This document shows positions 16,832-25,773 of a DNA stretch of 64,000 nt, piece by piece. The notes below the pieces were generated by a model. It was not told the DNA's origin, made no database searches, and worked only from the letters and a program-made list of their open reading frames with translations. The stretch is from JBEIQE01 sp040376705 (lineage in GTDB: Bacteria; Pseudomonadota; Alphaproteobacteria; UBA2400). How positions within the stretch are numbered: position 1 is the stretch's first letter; each line of letters opens with the position of its first letter. Location of the stretch: assembly GCA_040376705.1 (NCBI GenBank), contig JBEIQE010000001.1:62001-126000 (forward strand), in the 5' to 3' direction. Made by a program: the position numbers and the translations under genes.

Positions 16832-17923
16832 ATGTCCGAAGGCGAAGATGACTCCAGTAAAACGGAAGAGCCCTCCCAAAAAAAGCTAGAAGACGCACGA
16901 AAAAAGGGCGAGACGGTCCTTTCCCGTGAAATCTCCCACTGGTTCATGATTTTGGCTGGCATGATGTTCATCATGCTCATCGCCGGGCCGCTGATGCGCG
17001 ATCTGGGGCAGGCGCTGCTGCCGTTCATCACACGGCCACATGATTTGCCGGTCAGCACTATGGGCGAGATTGGCGCTGTGCTGAGCATCATGCTCAAGGC
17101 CACCATCATTGCCCTCTTGCTGCCGTTTTTGGCCTTCATCATCGGTGCGATTGCAGGCCCCATGCTGCAGGTGGGCCCCATGTGGTCGCCTGACAGTATG
17201 ATGCCCAAGCTTGAGCGTGTTTCGCTGATCGCGGGTATTGGCCGTATGTTCTCCAAGCGCAATCTGGTTGAGTTTATCAAGGGTCTGCTCAAGCTCACGA
17301 TTGTCGCGATTGTGGTGATCTGGAGCGCATGGCCTTCTACGCCCACCATCGAGCATAGTATCGACCTGAGCCTTGTCGCCATGATGCTGCTGGTGAAAGA
17401 GATCAGCATGGATATTCTGGTCAGTGTGCTGGTGGTGATGTTCTGTATTGCCGCCGCCGACTATCTGGCTCAGCGTTTCATGTTCATGTCGCGCATGCGC
17501 ATGAGCCGCTCGGAAATGAAGGAAGAATACAAACAGAGCGAAGGTGACCCGATCATCAAGCAGCGTCTGCGCCAGTTGCGTATGGAGCGTGCGCGCCAGC
17601 GCATGATGGCCTCTGTCCCCACGGCCGACGTTGTTATTACAAACCCTGAGCATTACGCGGTTGCTCTTAAATACAACCCGCCCGAGGATGCCGCACCTAT
17701 TGTTGTGGCCATGGGTATGGACAATATCGCCCAGAAAATTAAGGAAGTCGCGCGCGAGCATGATATCCCGGTTGTCGAGAACCCGCCATTGGCCCGTGCG
17801 CTGTATGCGACTGCCGATATTGACCGGCAGATTCCCGGCGAGCACTACCGTGCGGTGGCCGAAATCATCAGCTATGTCTTCAAGCTCAAGAACAAGATTA
17901 TTAAACCCCAGCCAAAGAAGTAA
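16832..17923 (+). CDS. flhB: Flagellar export switch protein FlhB
   Basis: A 363-aa protein. The basic N-terminus (KTEEPSQKKLEDARKKGE) is diagnostic, followed by four membrane helices and the cytoplasmic domain with MSRSEMKEEYKQSEGDP. The autocleavage site reads N271-P-E-H (VVITNPEHYAVALKY) instead of the usual NPTH; the Asn and Pro needed for cyclisation are kept. The end (EHYRAVAEIISYVFKLKNK) is typical. FlhB sets the switch from rod/hook to filament export. Confidence 0.95.
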   Translation: MSEGEDDSSKTEEPSQKKLEDARKKGETVLSREISHWFMILAGMMFIMLIAGPLMRDLGQALLPFITRPHDLPVSTMGEIGAVLSIMLKATIIALLLPFLAFIIGAIAGPMLQVGPMWSPDSMMPKLERVSLIAGIGRMFSKRNLVEFIKGLLKLTIVAIVVIWSAWPSTPTIEHSIDLSLVAMMLLVKEISMDILVSVLVVMFCIAAADYLAQRFMFMSRMRMSRSEMKEEYKQSEGDPIIKQRLRQLRMERARQRMMASVPTADVVITNPEHYAVALKYNPPEDAAPIVVAMGMDNIAQKIKEVAREHDIPVVENPPLARALYATADIDRQIPGEHYRAVAEIISYVFKLKNKIIKPQPKK

Positions 17924-17926
17924 GGC

Positions 17927-18850
17927 TTAAGGGGCAGGGTGCGTTAGCGCTTTGGGGTCGAAATACTCGGGCAGCACGCGGCGTAATTGCTGCTGGCGCA
18001 GCGTGAGGCGCTCAATATCAGTGGTAAAATTCTGTGTCCACTGCGCATAGGGCTGCAGGCGTGCAGCCAGCTGCTGCATGCGGCTCTGCGGGTAATGCTC
18101 AATTGCGGTAACAGCGGCTTCAACATAAGGCGCGATTTTATCTGGCGGCAGGGTGAACAGCGCCCAGCGCTGGTCCTGGTCGAGTGCGGTTGGAATGCGA
18201 TCTGGCGGGTCGATATAGAAATTCACTTTATCGAGGTCGACGCCATACATTTGCGTATAGCGGCCCTGTGCACCCCGTGCGCCCAGTACAATGCTGCCAC
18301 TGTGGCGGTCATAATTACGCATCCAGATATCGGCTACGCTCAGCGCGGCAAAGGCGGGGGCCAGCTCAGGGTTCTCCTGCAGGAACACAGGGTAGTGCCG
18401 GTCGACCATCATCAGGCTGCACCTGCCGCCTGTGCATACCTCATCAATCGACTTGGCATTTTCATAGGCTACAAGGCTGATGAGAGCATTCGGCACATCA
18501 GGGCGCTGCGGGTTTGTTGCCATAAGCGCTGCTGGAGCATGCGGCAGGCGCAGGTCTTGCAGGATGTCGCTAAAGAATTTCTCACGCAGCAGGCTGCCGC
18601 TGGGCTTATAGCTCTCGCTGTTACAGAAATGATCAGGTTTGAGGTAGCCTATAGCTGTCTCGCTGGCCCTGTATTGGTGCCAGGATTTATAGCGCGAAGG
18701 GCCGATTATTTCGGTAAAACGCTGCGTGATGACTTCCCCGCTCAGGCGGTCAGCCTCCTGCTCAATCGCTACGCTAAAGCTGCGCAGCTCGCTTAAGCGC
18801 GCTACAGCAGCGTTAAAAGCCGGTGAGGGAGCTTTTTTGAAAGCGAGCAT
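17927..18850 (-). CDS. HipA-like / kinase-fold hypothetical protein
   Basis: A 307-aa protein. ATG 18850 is chosen because a longer upstream frame would run through the cckA start and has no coding character. Segment NYDRHSGSIVLG (N179-D181-R-H183) followed by YGVDLDKVNFY (D205, D207) resembles the catalytic DRH-x3-N loop and metal-binding acidic motif of HipA-like and PI-kinase-like folds. The Asn of the loop is replaced by Ser186, so activity is doubtful. I cannot assign it to a named family. It is convergent with flhB (3-nt gap) and divergent from cckA. Confidence 0.6.
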   Translation of the reverse strand: MLAFKKAPSPAFNAAVARLSELRSFSVAIEQEADRLSGEVITQRFTEIIGPSRYKSWHQYRASETAIGYLKPDHFCNSESYKPSGSLLREKFFSDILQDLRLPHAPAALMATNPQRPDVPNALISLVAYENAKSIDEVCTGGRCSLMMVDRHYPVFLQENPELAPAFAALSVADIWMRNYDRHSGSIVLGARGAQGRYTQMYGVDLDKVNFYIDPPDRIPTALDQDQRWALFTLPPDKIAPYVEAAVTAIEHYPQSRMQQLAARLQPYAQWTQNFTTDIERLTLRQQQLRRVLPEYFDPKALTHPAP

Positions 18851-18906
18851 GTCGCGAGGATAGCGACTCCGCGCCTTGAATTTCAAGCGATTAGAGTAAA
18901 TCTTTA

Positions 18907-18914
18907 TTAACCAT
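18907..18914 (+). promoter_or_regulatory. CtrA-type half site upstream of cckA
   Basis: TTAACCAT lies 67 nt before the cckA start. It equals the half-site form bound by the alphaproteobacterial cell-cycle regulator CtrA, whose phosphorylation depends on CckA. One eight-base match is weak evidence; the divergent spacer (18851-18980) shows no full TTAA-N7-TTAA. Confidence 0.25.
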
Positions 18915-18980
18915 AACCTGCCCAAATGCACAGGGAATTGAAGTCGATTCCTTTTTGACGGGAATTGGCAGAGGGAATTT

Positions 18981-21602
18981 ATGGACGAGAGCAACAAACC
19001 AGCACCCGATAACAAGCCGATGGTAAACGAAATTCCGTTCGCTGTGCCGGCTGTTGTCGTGCCCGAAGTGCTGGTTGCGGTGCAGACGATTGAAGAGCTC
19101 AAGTCCACCACGGCAGGGGTAAAGCCCAGCCGCGTGTTGCTGTTCTCGGGTGGGGTAATTCTCGCTACCGCCATGGCGGGCCTGTTTGTGGCCTTGGGCG
19201 GCAAGAATTTTGGTCTTGAGGTGGACGTACCGGTTATTGCCTCGGTCATGGCGGGTCTGGCGAGCTTCTCGGCGCTGGTGCTGCTGATGGTCGATCGCTA
19301 CCAATCCCAGCTTGAGCGCGAACGCGCCCTGATGGTCGAGACAATTGACGAAGGCCTCACTGGCCGCTTCATCACCGGCCCCAATGGCGAGCTGGTCTTT
19401 GCCAATCAGGCGTTCTGGCGGCAGCTGGCCCCATTACCTGAAGGCGCGGACCGCACTAAACCTGAGGCCGTACTGATGAGCTACTTCGCCCGTGACCCGG
19501 GTAGGGATGCTGACTTCAAGCGCGTATCGCAGCAGGCACATGCCGGTCAGTTCAGCGCGTGCGAATTGTTCCTGCGCGATGCTGCAGGCGTAACCCATTG
19601 CTATCTGCTCGAGGGTTGGCCCTCAGCCAACTACAAGGGCTATGTAAACTGGCGCCTTGAAGACATTACCCCGCGCCTGCAGGTGCAAGAGGCCATTCAG
19701 CGCGAGCAGGCCCGCTGGGCTGATTTTATGGACCATGCGCCGGTTGGTTTCTACTCGGCCGATGCCGAGGGCAAGTTCATCTTCGCCAATTCGACATTGG
19801 CGCGCTGGTTGGGCAGCAATGCCCGCGAAGTGATGGATGGCCTGCGCCTGCATGATGTGATGGTGAAAGCCCCGCTCGATGGCACCAAGTTTGATATTAC
19901 GGTTGAGGGCGGCGAGTTCCAGCAGGGCGAATTCACCCTGCGTGGCCCGGGTGGCCGCCAGTTCCAGGCACTGATTGCGCAGACTGTTGATAAAAGCCGT
20001 GAAGGGCTTATCCGCACCCGCGCTGTGGTGCACGATCTTACCGCCGAGCGTGAATGGCAAAGCGCCCTGCAAGAGAGCCAGGCGCGCTTCCGCCGCTTCT
20101 TTGAAGAAAGCCCGATTGGTGTGGCGCTGGTGGCCGAAGGCGGCATGCTGGCGGAGTGCAACCCGGCCTTCCTGAAGATGATTGGTTCGGATGCCGCGCA
20201 TATTCTGGCCCAGCCGCTCGACCGCTTTGTGATTGGTGCGCAGGGTGGGCTTGAGCAGAACCTGGCCCGCGTTGCCTCAGGCGAAGTAACCGGCATGACG
20301 CAAGAAGTGAAGCTGAAGGGCAGTGCCGATCGCGAAATCATGGCACAGCTCTACATTCGCCGCCTTGAGGCAGATGATGTAACCGGCGCGAAGCTTATTC
20401 TGCACTTCATCGATTTGTCTGAGCAGAAGAACCTTGAAGCGCGCTTTGCCCAGTCGCAGAAGATGCAGGCCATTGGCCAGCTGGCGGGCGGTGTGGCGCA
20501 CGATTTCAACAACCTCCTTACTGCCATGATCGGTTTCTGCGATCTACTGCTCCTGCGTCACAAGCCGGGCGATGCTTCGTTTGCCGATATCATGCAGATC
20601 AAGCAGAATGCCAATCGCGCAGCCGGCCTTGTGCGTCAGCTGCTGGCTTTCTCGCGTCAGCAGACACTGCAGCCACGCGTGCTGAACCTTACCGATGTGC
20701 TGGTTGAACTCTCGAACCTGCTGCGCCGCCTGATTGGCGAGAATATTCAGCTCAACATGCAGCATGGCCGCGAATTGGGCCTCGTGAAAGCCGATCAGGG
20801 CCAGATCGAGCAGGTCATCATCAATATGGCGGTAAACGCGCGCGATGCCATGCCCGCGGGCGGTAAACTCTCCATCACTACCAGCAACTTTGCGCTCAAG
20901 GCACCGCTGCGCCGCGAGCACGATGAAGTGCCGCCGGGTGAGTGGATTGTGACCGAAATATCGGATACCGGTACCGGCATTCCGGCCGATATCATTGGCC
21001 GTATTTTTGATCCGTTCTTCTCGACCAAAGAAGTGGGCAAGGGCACAGGCTTGGGCCTCTCTACCTGCTACGGTATTGTAAAGCAGACCGGTGGCTTTGT
21101 GTTCGTGGACAGCGAAATGGGCCGCGGCACCAAGTTTACGGTTTACTTGCCGCGCTACACCCGCACGGCGGATGAAATTGCTGAAGTGCAGAAGCAGGAA
21201 ACAGCAGCGCAGATTTCGCCCGACCTGACCGGCGCTGGCGTGATCATGCTGATTGAAGATGAAGATGCCGTACGCATGTTCGCGTCGCGTGCGCTCAAGA
21301 ACAAGGGTTATACAGTGGTTGAGGCCCGCTCGGGCGACCATGCGCTTGAAGTACTCAAGACCTATACCGGCAAAATCGACCTCATCGTGTCAGACGTTAT
21401 GATGCCGGGTACCGATGGCCCGACCACGCTGAAGGAAATTCGCCGCAGCCTGCCCACCATCAAGGCCATTTTCATTTCGGGTTACTCGGAAGAGCGCCTG
21501 AAAGAAAGCTTCGAGACCGGCGAGGCGGTACACTTCCTGCCCAAGCCATTCTCGCTCAAGCAATTGGCCGAGAAGGTGAAAGAAGTTCTGCGTGAAGGCT
21601 GA
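18981..21602 (+). CDS. cckA: Cell-cycle hybrid histidine kinase CckA
   Basis: An 873-aa protein with two membrane helices (52-72, 84-104) and a PAS-like series (about 110-220, 240-355 and 365-480). The CckA-type H-box QLAGGVAHDFNNLLTAMIGF has phospho-acceptor H507, followed by an HATPase (NARDAMPAGG, DTGTGIP, GLGLSTCYGIV) and a C-terminal receiver with acceptor D805 (IVSDVMMPGTDG). CckA passes phosphate through ChpT to CtrA and CpdR and reverses to phosphatase mode. Position after flhB is conserved in many alphaproteobacteria. It is longer than Caulobacter CckA, with one more PAS-like segment. Confidence 0.95.
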   Translation: MDESNKPAPDNKPMVNEIPFAVPAVVVPEVLVAVQTIEELKSTTAGVKPSRVLLFSGGVILATAMAGLFVALGGKNFGLEVDVPVIASVMAGLASFSALVLLMVDRYQSQLERERALMVETIDEGLTGRFITGPNGELVFANQAFWRQLAPLPEGADRTKPEAVLMSYFARDPGRDADFKRVSQQAHAGQFSACELFLRDAAGVTHCYLLEGWPSANYKGYVNWRLEDITPRLQVQEAIQREQARWADFMDHAPVGFYSADAEGKFIFANSTLARWLGSNAREVMDGLRLHDVMVKAPLDGTKFDITVEGGEFQQGEFTLRGPGGRQFQALIAQTVDKSREGLIRTRAVVHDLTAEREWQSALQESQARFRRFFEESPIGVALVAEGGMLAECNPAFLKMIGSDAAHILAQPLDRFVIGAQGGLEQNLARVASGEVTGMTQEVKLKGSADREIMAQLYIRRLEADDVTGAKLILHFIDLSEQKNLEARFAQSQKMQAIGQLAGGVAHDFNNLLTAMIGFCDLLLLRHKPGDASFADIMQIKQNANRAAGLVRQLLAFSRQQTLQPRVLNLTDVLVELSNLLRRLIGENIQLNMQHGRELGLVKADQGQIEQVIINMAVNARDAMPAGGKLSITTSNFALKAPLRREHDEVPPGEWIVTEISDTGTGIPADIIGRIFDPFFSTKEVGKGTGLGLSTCYGIVKQTGGFVFVDSEMGRGTKFTVYLPRYTRTADEIAEVQKQETAAQISPDLTGAGVIMLIEDEDAVRMFASRALKNKGYTVVEARSGDHALEVLKTYTGKIDLIVSDVMMPGTDGPTTLKEIRRSLPTIKAIFISGYSEERLKESFETGEAVHFLPKPFSLKQLAEKVKEVLREG

Positions 21603-21611
21603 TGCCTGCCG

Positions 21612-22235
21612 TTAGCTTTGGTTGAATGGCTTGGCAATAGCGCTTTGTATAGTGGCATGCGTTGCGCGCAGGTTATGCGAGAGCATTACGTCATTACCGG
21701 CTTCAGATAGTTTGGCAAAAGCAGTGCAAACAATGCGGTCGGCCTCTGCGGGCTCAATCTTATAGAGCCTGCCAATGTTGGCGCAGATCTTTTTCCATGC
21801 ACTCGAGGGCTCGGCGAAAGCGCCGGGGCGCAGTTCCTGCTCGGTCACATTAACAGTTTCTGATCTGTCATCCATACCGCGTGCAACCCTGATGTCGGTT
21901 GAAACCATATGCACGAAGTGATTGGCACTGCCACAAGCCGCCATATCAGCCTGATCGGCATGAGCCTGCTGCACAAACTGGCGCGCGGCTTCATCATCCT
22001 TCAGGACTGGTTCAAGCACAGCGAAAAATTCCTTATCTCCCTTCAGAAGGGGGCTGCTCGTCAGCTCAGCGCGGGCTTCGGCAATCTGCTGCTCAATTGG
22101 CGGCTGCGGTTTAGCCAGCATGACCGCATGAGCCGACTCCCTGAAGGCATTATACAATGTGCTGCTAATCTCTTCGCGTGTCGCATAGTCCTGATTGCTG
22201 ATGGCGATCTGGCTGAGATACTGGCTGCGGATCAT
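21612..22235 (-). CDS. Hypothetical soluble protein
   Basis: A 207-aa helical protein without signal peptide or membrane segment, with RBS GGAGATC before ATG 22235. Visible features are a charged N-terminal helix, PPIEQQIAEARAEL, and a C-terminal helical half (AWKKICANIGRLYKIEPAEADRIVCTAFAKL). I recognise no domain. It is convergent with cckA (9-nt gap) and follows the J-domain gene on the same strand by about 90 nt. Confidence 0.65.
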   Translation of the reverse strand: MIRSQYLSQIAISNQDYATREEISSTLYNAFRESAHAVMLAKPQPPIEQQIAEARAELTSSPLLKGDKEFFAVLEPVLKDDEAARQFVQQAHADQADMAACGSANHFVHMVSTDIRVARGMDDRSETVNVTEQELRPGAFAEPSSAWKKICANIGRLYKIEPAEADRIVCTAFAKLSEAGNDVMLSHNLRATHATIQSAIAKPFNQS

Positions 22236-22324
22236 GGTGATCTCCGGAAAATGTTACTCAAAGGCAAGCTAGCACCCTGCATCAAGCGACTTCCAGCAAA
22301 ATCACTCCACTAGATGCCGGTGTT

Positions 22325-23614
22325 TTAGCCCATTAAATCAGTGTGTTGGTTTGATATGCCGGGCCAGGGCGCGGCTCCCGGCAAACGGCTTTTTATAGCG
22401 CTTACCGCACGCTGCCACCATTTGGGATCGGGGCTGTTTTCAAGCTGCGTGGCGGCGAAGGTCACTTCCATGAAGTAGTCGGGGATATGGCTTGAGTGAA
22501 TAACCGCGATTGACGGAATATCCTTAGGCGCAGCGGCGCGGGCCATGGCGATGGTCGGTGCGTCGCCTTCTGGCAGGGTGCAGCCTACCATCTTGAATGC
22601 ATCGCCTTGCCTGACCATCTCGAAGGTAGCCATAAGGGCGGGCTCAGCCTGCTCATCTGCCTTGAACAGATAGACATGCCGCATGCCATCGCTCAGTTTG
22701 GCAGGGCGGTTGAACATATGGGTCACACTGAGCGGCAATAGCTCTTCAAGTGTGGCCTGCTTCTGCCGCGCAATATCGCGAATGCGGTCAGCCCGCACAT
22801 CAAAATTTTCCTGCGCCTTGGCGATAATGTTATTGGTAACCTCTTCGCTCATCACCGTGGGAGGGGCGGTCTCATCTACCGGGTTATCGGGGTTATCATA
22901 GGTCAGTAGCAGGGGCGGCTGGGCGATGCCAATAGCTACCGCCGTGCGGCGTTGATCGACTGAATTGATAATCACTTCATCGCGCGTATAGGTAATCGCG
23001 AGTTGGGCGGCCTGAGCATATTCATCCGGATACAGAACATGGCCTTTAGTAGTTTCAGCGCCAGTATAGCCTGCGCAAATCCATGCAACGCTTTCGAGCA
23101 GGCTCAGGTAGGTGAGCTTGCTGCCCAGCTGGTCGCGGTAGGTATTACGCAGATCAGTATTCTTAGGGTCAGCTTTATAAAGTTTTGCGATTAACTCGGT
23201 ATGGCCTTCAACATAGCCGCTCATGGCCTTAGCTTGCTCAGCCATTCTCTCAAAATTATCATCTCCGTCTTCAAGTAGCGAGTTAAGGTCGAAACGACCG
23301 CCACTCAGGCTGATGATGGCTGTGCCGTTAGTGCTTACAAACTCCGGCTTCTCGGCTTTGAACTTGGCAAGGCGCTCGTCGTACAGCGGGCGCAGCGCAT
23401 CGTTGAGCAGAATGGTGGTGCAGTCTTTCACCAGATTACGGGTACGTTCGGCAGCACGCTGAATTTCAGCACCAAGGCGGATCATTTTGTCCGGGTGGTT
23501 TTCGGCCAAACGCTGGCGTGCAGTTGCGTGGATCTCGTCCTTACTGGCGTCGGGTGTAAGCCCAAGGAACGCATAGCGGTCGAAAATATAGTCAACGCCT
23601 TCAACTGGATCCAT
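22325..23614 (-). CDS. J-domain (DnaJ-like) protein
   Basis: A 429-aa protein. Residues 12-80 form a J domain: YAFLGLTPDASKDEIHATAR, then the HPD motif at 40-42 (AENHPDKMIRLG), and DALRPLYDERL. The HPD motif is needed to stimulate DnaK ATPase, so it should act as an Hsp70 co-chaperone. No Gly/Phe region or zinc domain follows; residues 95-429 are of unknown fold, with a conserved-looking HVYLFKADEQAEPALMATFE segment. The GGGGGGATGCC ribosome site fixes ATG 23614. It is divergent from the first ankyrin-like gene. Confidence 0.78.
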   Translation of the reverse strand: MDPVEGVDYIFDRYAFLGLTPDASKDEIHATARQRLAENHPDKMIRLGAEIQRAAERTRNLVKDCTTILLNDALRPLYDERLAKFKAEKPEFVSTNGTAIISLSGGRFDLNSLLEDGDDNFERMAEQAKAMSGYVEGHTELIAKLYKADPKNTDLRNTYRDQLGSKLTYLSLLESVAWICAGYTGAETTKGHVLYPDEYAQAAQLAITYTRDEVIINSVDQRRTAVAIGIAQPPLLLTYDNPDNPVDETAPPTVMSEEVTNNIIAKAQENFDVRADRIRDIARQKQATLEELLPLSVTHMFNRPAKLSDGMRHVYLFKADEQAEPALMATFEMVRQGDAFKMVGCTLPEGDAPTIAMARAAAPKDIPSIAVIHSSHIPDYFMEVTFAATQLENSPDPKWWQRAVSAIKSRLPGAAPWPGISNQHTDLMG

Positions 23615-23753
23615 GGCATCCCCCCTGTAAAGGCAAGCAGGCTAGCACTAGCGCTGGCGCTTTTGCACTGGTTTTCCGGCAATTTCAGCTGCTTGTTTAA
23701 TGGGTAATTCCCCGCTAGGCTCGGGTTAATAAATAAGTATGGGCAGGGTATAT

Positions 23754-24773
23754 ATGGGGCAATCACGGGACAGGCGTAATCCGCATGGCTGGCTTGGCGC
23801 GCTTGCGGGTTTTAACGGCCAGCAACAGCGCTGGGCTGCGGCAGCATTGGCGCATCTCGAGACACAATATAATAACGACCCACACAATATACTTAAACTG
23901 GCCGAGGCGGCGCCTGCTGGCCTGACCGGCGAGATCCAACTGCGCCAGCTGGGGCGGGATTATGCAGCTTTCTGGTTGCTGCAGCGGTTTGATTACAAGC
24001 AGGACCCAACGCCCGAACAGCAACAGGCCTTGTGGGAGCGCACATTAAGCATCCCCACCTTCCGCACGTTCGATTTGGTGCATGCGGCCATGGGGTGGGA
24101 TATAACCACTCTGCGCGTTGGTGTGTCTCGGGATACTGCCGCCATGCGTTTTGCGGCCAGCCCGTTTGCTGATGAGCTGGAAGAGCTGTTGGCCTATGTG
24201 CCGGTGGCCGATAAAAAGGCTTATCTAGCCCTGCGCAACAGGCAGGGGTTTACTGCTGTGCATACGAGCGCGCATGCCAGCACACTGGCCGTGCTGGCGG
24301 CGCAGGGCGCCAGCCTTGAGGCCACTACGCGCATAGAGGTTGCAGGCTGCAAGATGGATGTGACTATAGCCCACCTCGCGGTACTCAATGGTCGCGTGGG
24401 CCAGACGCTTGAGCTGGTGCGCCTGCAGCCAGAGTTGTTCAAGCCAGACAAGCTGCTTGATTACACGCCGATGGAAGCCGGGCAGATGCAGCTTGAAGAC
24501 ATGCTCGAGGGCTATGGCCGCAAGCAGTTCAGCCAGCTTATCATCAGCGCGTTTACGGCCATTGCCAGCAAGGGCGAGCTGAATGCTGTTAGCCAGGTAC
24601 CTGCCGAACAGCAGGATGCACTGGCCCAGCATTACGCCAATATTGCGCGCTGTGTGAATATCCCTGCGCATGTGCAGGGCAAGCCGCTGCCTTACCCCGA
24701 GCATGCGGATGTGCTGGGCCAGCTTGTTAAAACAGCACCGGTCAAGCCGCCAGAGAAAATGGGGCTGAATTGA
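23754..24773 (+). CDS. Ankyrin-like repeat protein, tandem paralog 1
   Basis: A 339-aa protein from ATG 23754, which has GGGCAGGG five bases upstream (in-frame ATG 23739 would add five residues). The N-terminal module has GWLGALAGFNGQ and GRDYAAFWLLQRF. The C-terminal half has degenerate ankyrin-like helical pairs: ELEELLAYVPVADKKAYLAL, GFTAVHTSAHASTLAVLAAQ and IAHLAVLNGRVGQTLELV. The same blocks recur in the next two genes. Function unknown; no signal peptide or membrane helix is visible. Confidence 0.72.
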   Translation: MGQSRDRRNPHGWLGALAGFNGQQQRWAAAALAHLETQYNNDPHNILKLAEAAPAGLTGEIQLRQLGRDYAAFWLLQRFDYKQDPTPEQQQALWERTLSIPTFRTFDLVHAAMGWDITTLRVGVSRDTAAMRFAASPFADELEELLAYVPVADKKAYLALRNRQGFTAVHTSAHASTLAVLAAQGASLEATTRIEVAGCKMDVTIAHLAVLNGRVGQTLELVRLQPELFKPDKLLDYTPMEAGQMQLEDMLEGYGRKQFSQLIISAFTAIASKGELNAVSQVPAEQQDALAQHYANIARCVNIPAHVQGKPLPYPEHADVLGQLVKTAPVKPPEKMGLN

Positions 24774-24775
24774 GC

Positions 24776-25711
24776 ATGAACCAGCGCAAACCCACCGGCA
24801 GCTTTAACAACCCCTATGGCCGCCTTGGCGAAATGGCAGGCTTTAAGGGTAAGCCAGCTGCATGGCAGGCTGCAGCCGAAGCGCGGCTGATGGAGCGCTA
24901 TTATAGCGACCCGGATGGTATCATTTATGAAACCAAACGGGCAGCACTCGCCGCCAGTAAGAGCGTAGAAGGCGCGCAGGAAGCGCTGGATGAGCTGCGG
25001 CAGGATTATGCCGCCTATTGGCTAATTAAACGCCTGAAGGGCGAGCCGCTGCCGGATAAAGATGAGCAGGCGCACCACTGGAAATCGGCCTTCATCGCTG
25101 CGCCAGACCGCCAGCTGGCACTCACGCTTGCTGTTGCCGGATTTGAGACGGTGGATATGCGGGTGGACGATGACCCGATACTCAGCTCTTTTGTGTTTTC
25201 GGCCACCGCCAATGAGCTTGAGGATTTCTTGCAGCTTATGCCGGCTGATAAGCGCGCCGAGCATATCAACATCAAAGGCGATGCTGATATGACACCCATG
25301 CACATCGCCAGCTTTGCGGCAGGGCCGGGTAGCTTGGCGGTTTTACAGCAGCATGGTGGCGACCTGACGGCGCTTATGACCATCACCATGGGGACGGGTG
25401 AAATTATAAGGGGAAATCCTGCGCATCTGGCGGTACTGAACGGTCGGCCGGATATGACTGCCGAACTGATGGCGCTCGACCGCGGCCTGTTTACCCGCTA
25501 CGTGCCTGAAATAAAGTATACGCCGGATGAAATGGTTGAGGCCTGTGCCAAGGTCACCAACAATATCAATAAGGAAATTCGCAAGGCGGCTAATATTGCT
25601 GCGTATGCAATCGACCGGCCGGTACCATTCCCCGAAGTAGGCTGGATCCTCAAGCAGCTGACATCGGCCACGGCACCACGTGCGCGGGTTATGGGGCATA
25701 CACTCAATTAG
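24776..25711 (+). CDS. Ankyrin-like repeat protein, tandem paralog 2
   Basis: A 311-aa protein. ATG 24776 lies 2 nt after the previous stop; a TTG at 24770 overlapping that stop is an alternative start. It aligns block by block with paralog 1: PYGRLGEMAGFKG, RQDYAAYWLIKRL, ELEDFLQLMPADKRAEHINI, DMTPMHIASFAAGPGSLAVL and PAHLAVLNGRPDMTAEL. The last is the clearest ankyrin-type helix-turn-helix (xAHLAVLNGR). It is translationally linked to paralog 1. Role unknown. Confidence 0.72.
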   Translation: MNQRKPTGSFNNPYGRLGEMAGFKGKPAAWQAAAEARLMERYYSDPDGIIYETKRAALAASKSVEGAQEALDELRQDYAAYWLIKRLKGEPLPDKDEQAHHWKSAFIAAPDRQLALTLAVAGFETVDMRVDDDPILSSFVFSATANELEDFLQLMPADKRAEHINIKGDADMTPMHIASFAAGPGSLAVLQQHGGDLTALMTITMGTGEIIRGNPAHLAVLNGRPDMTAELMALDRGLFTRYVPEIKYTPDEMVEACAKVTNNINKEIRKAANIAAYAIDRPVPFPEVGWILKQLTSATAPRARVMGHTLN

Positions 25712-25773
25712 GGCTTGCACTGCCGCGTGCAGCCGCTAGCCTCATAGCCAAATATAAAAGGGAGTATGGGATT

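Noticed and set aside
16886..17845. A 319-codon minus-strand open frame
   Set aside because: It is antisense to flhB; the His/Gln/Arg-rich translation is typical of a shadow frame.
18851..19249. N-terminal extension of the HipA-like gene
   Set aside because: The frame stays open across the cckA start, but the translated stretch is low-complexity Ser/Thr and antisense to the cckA N-terminus; ATG 18850 gives a sensible protein.
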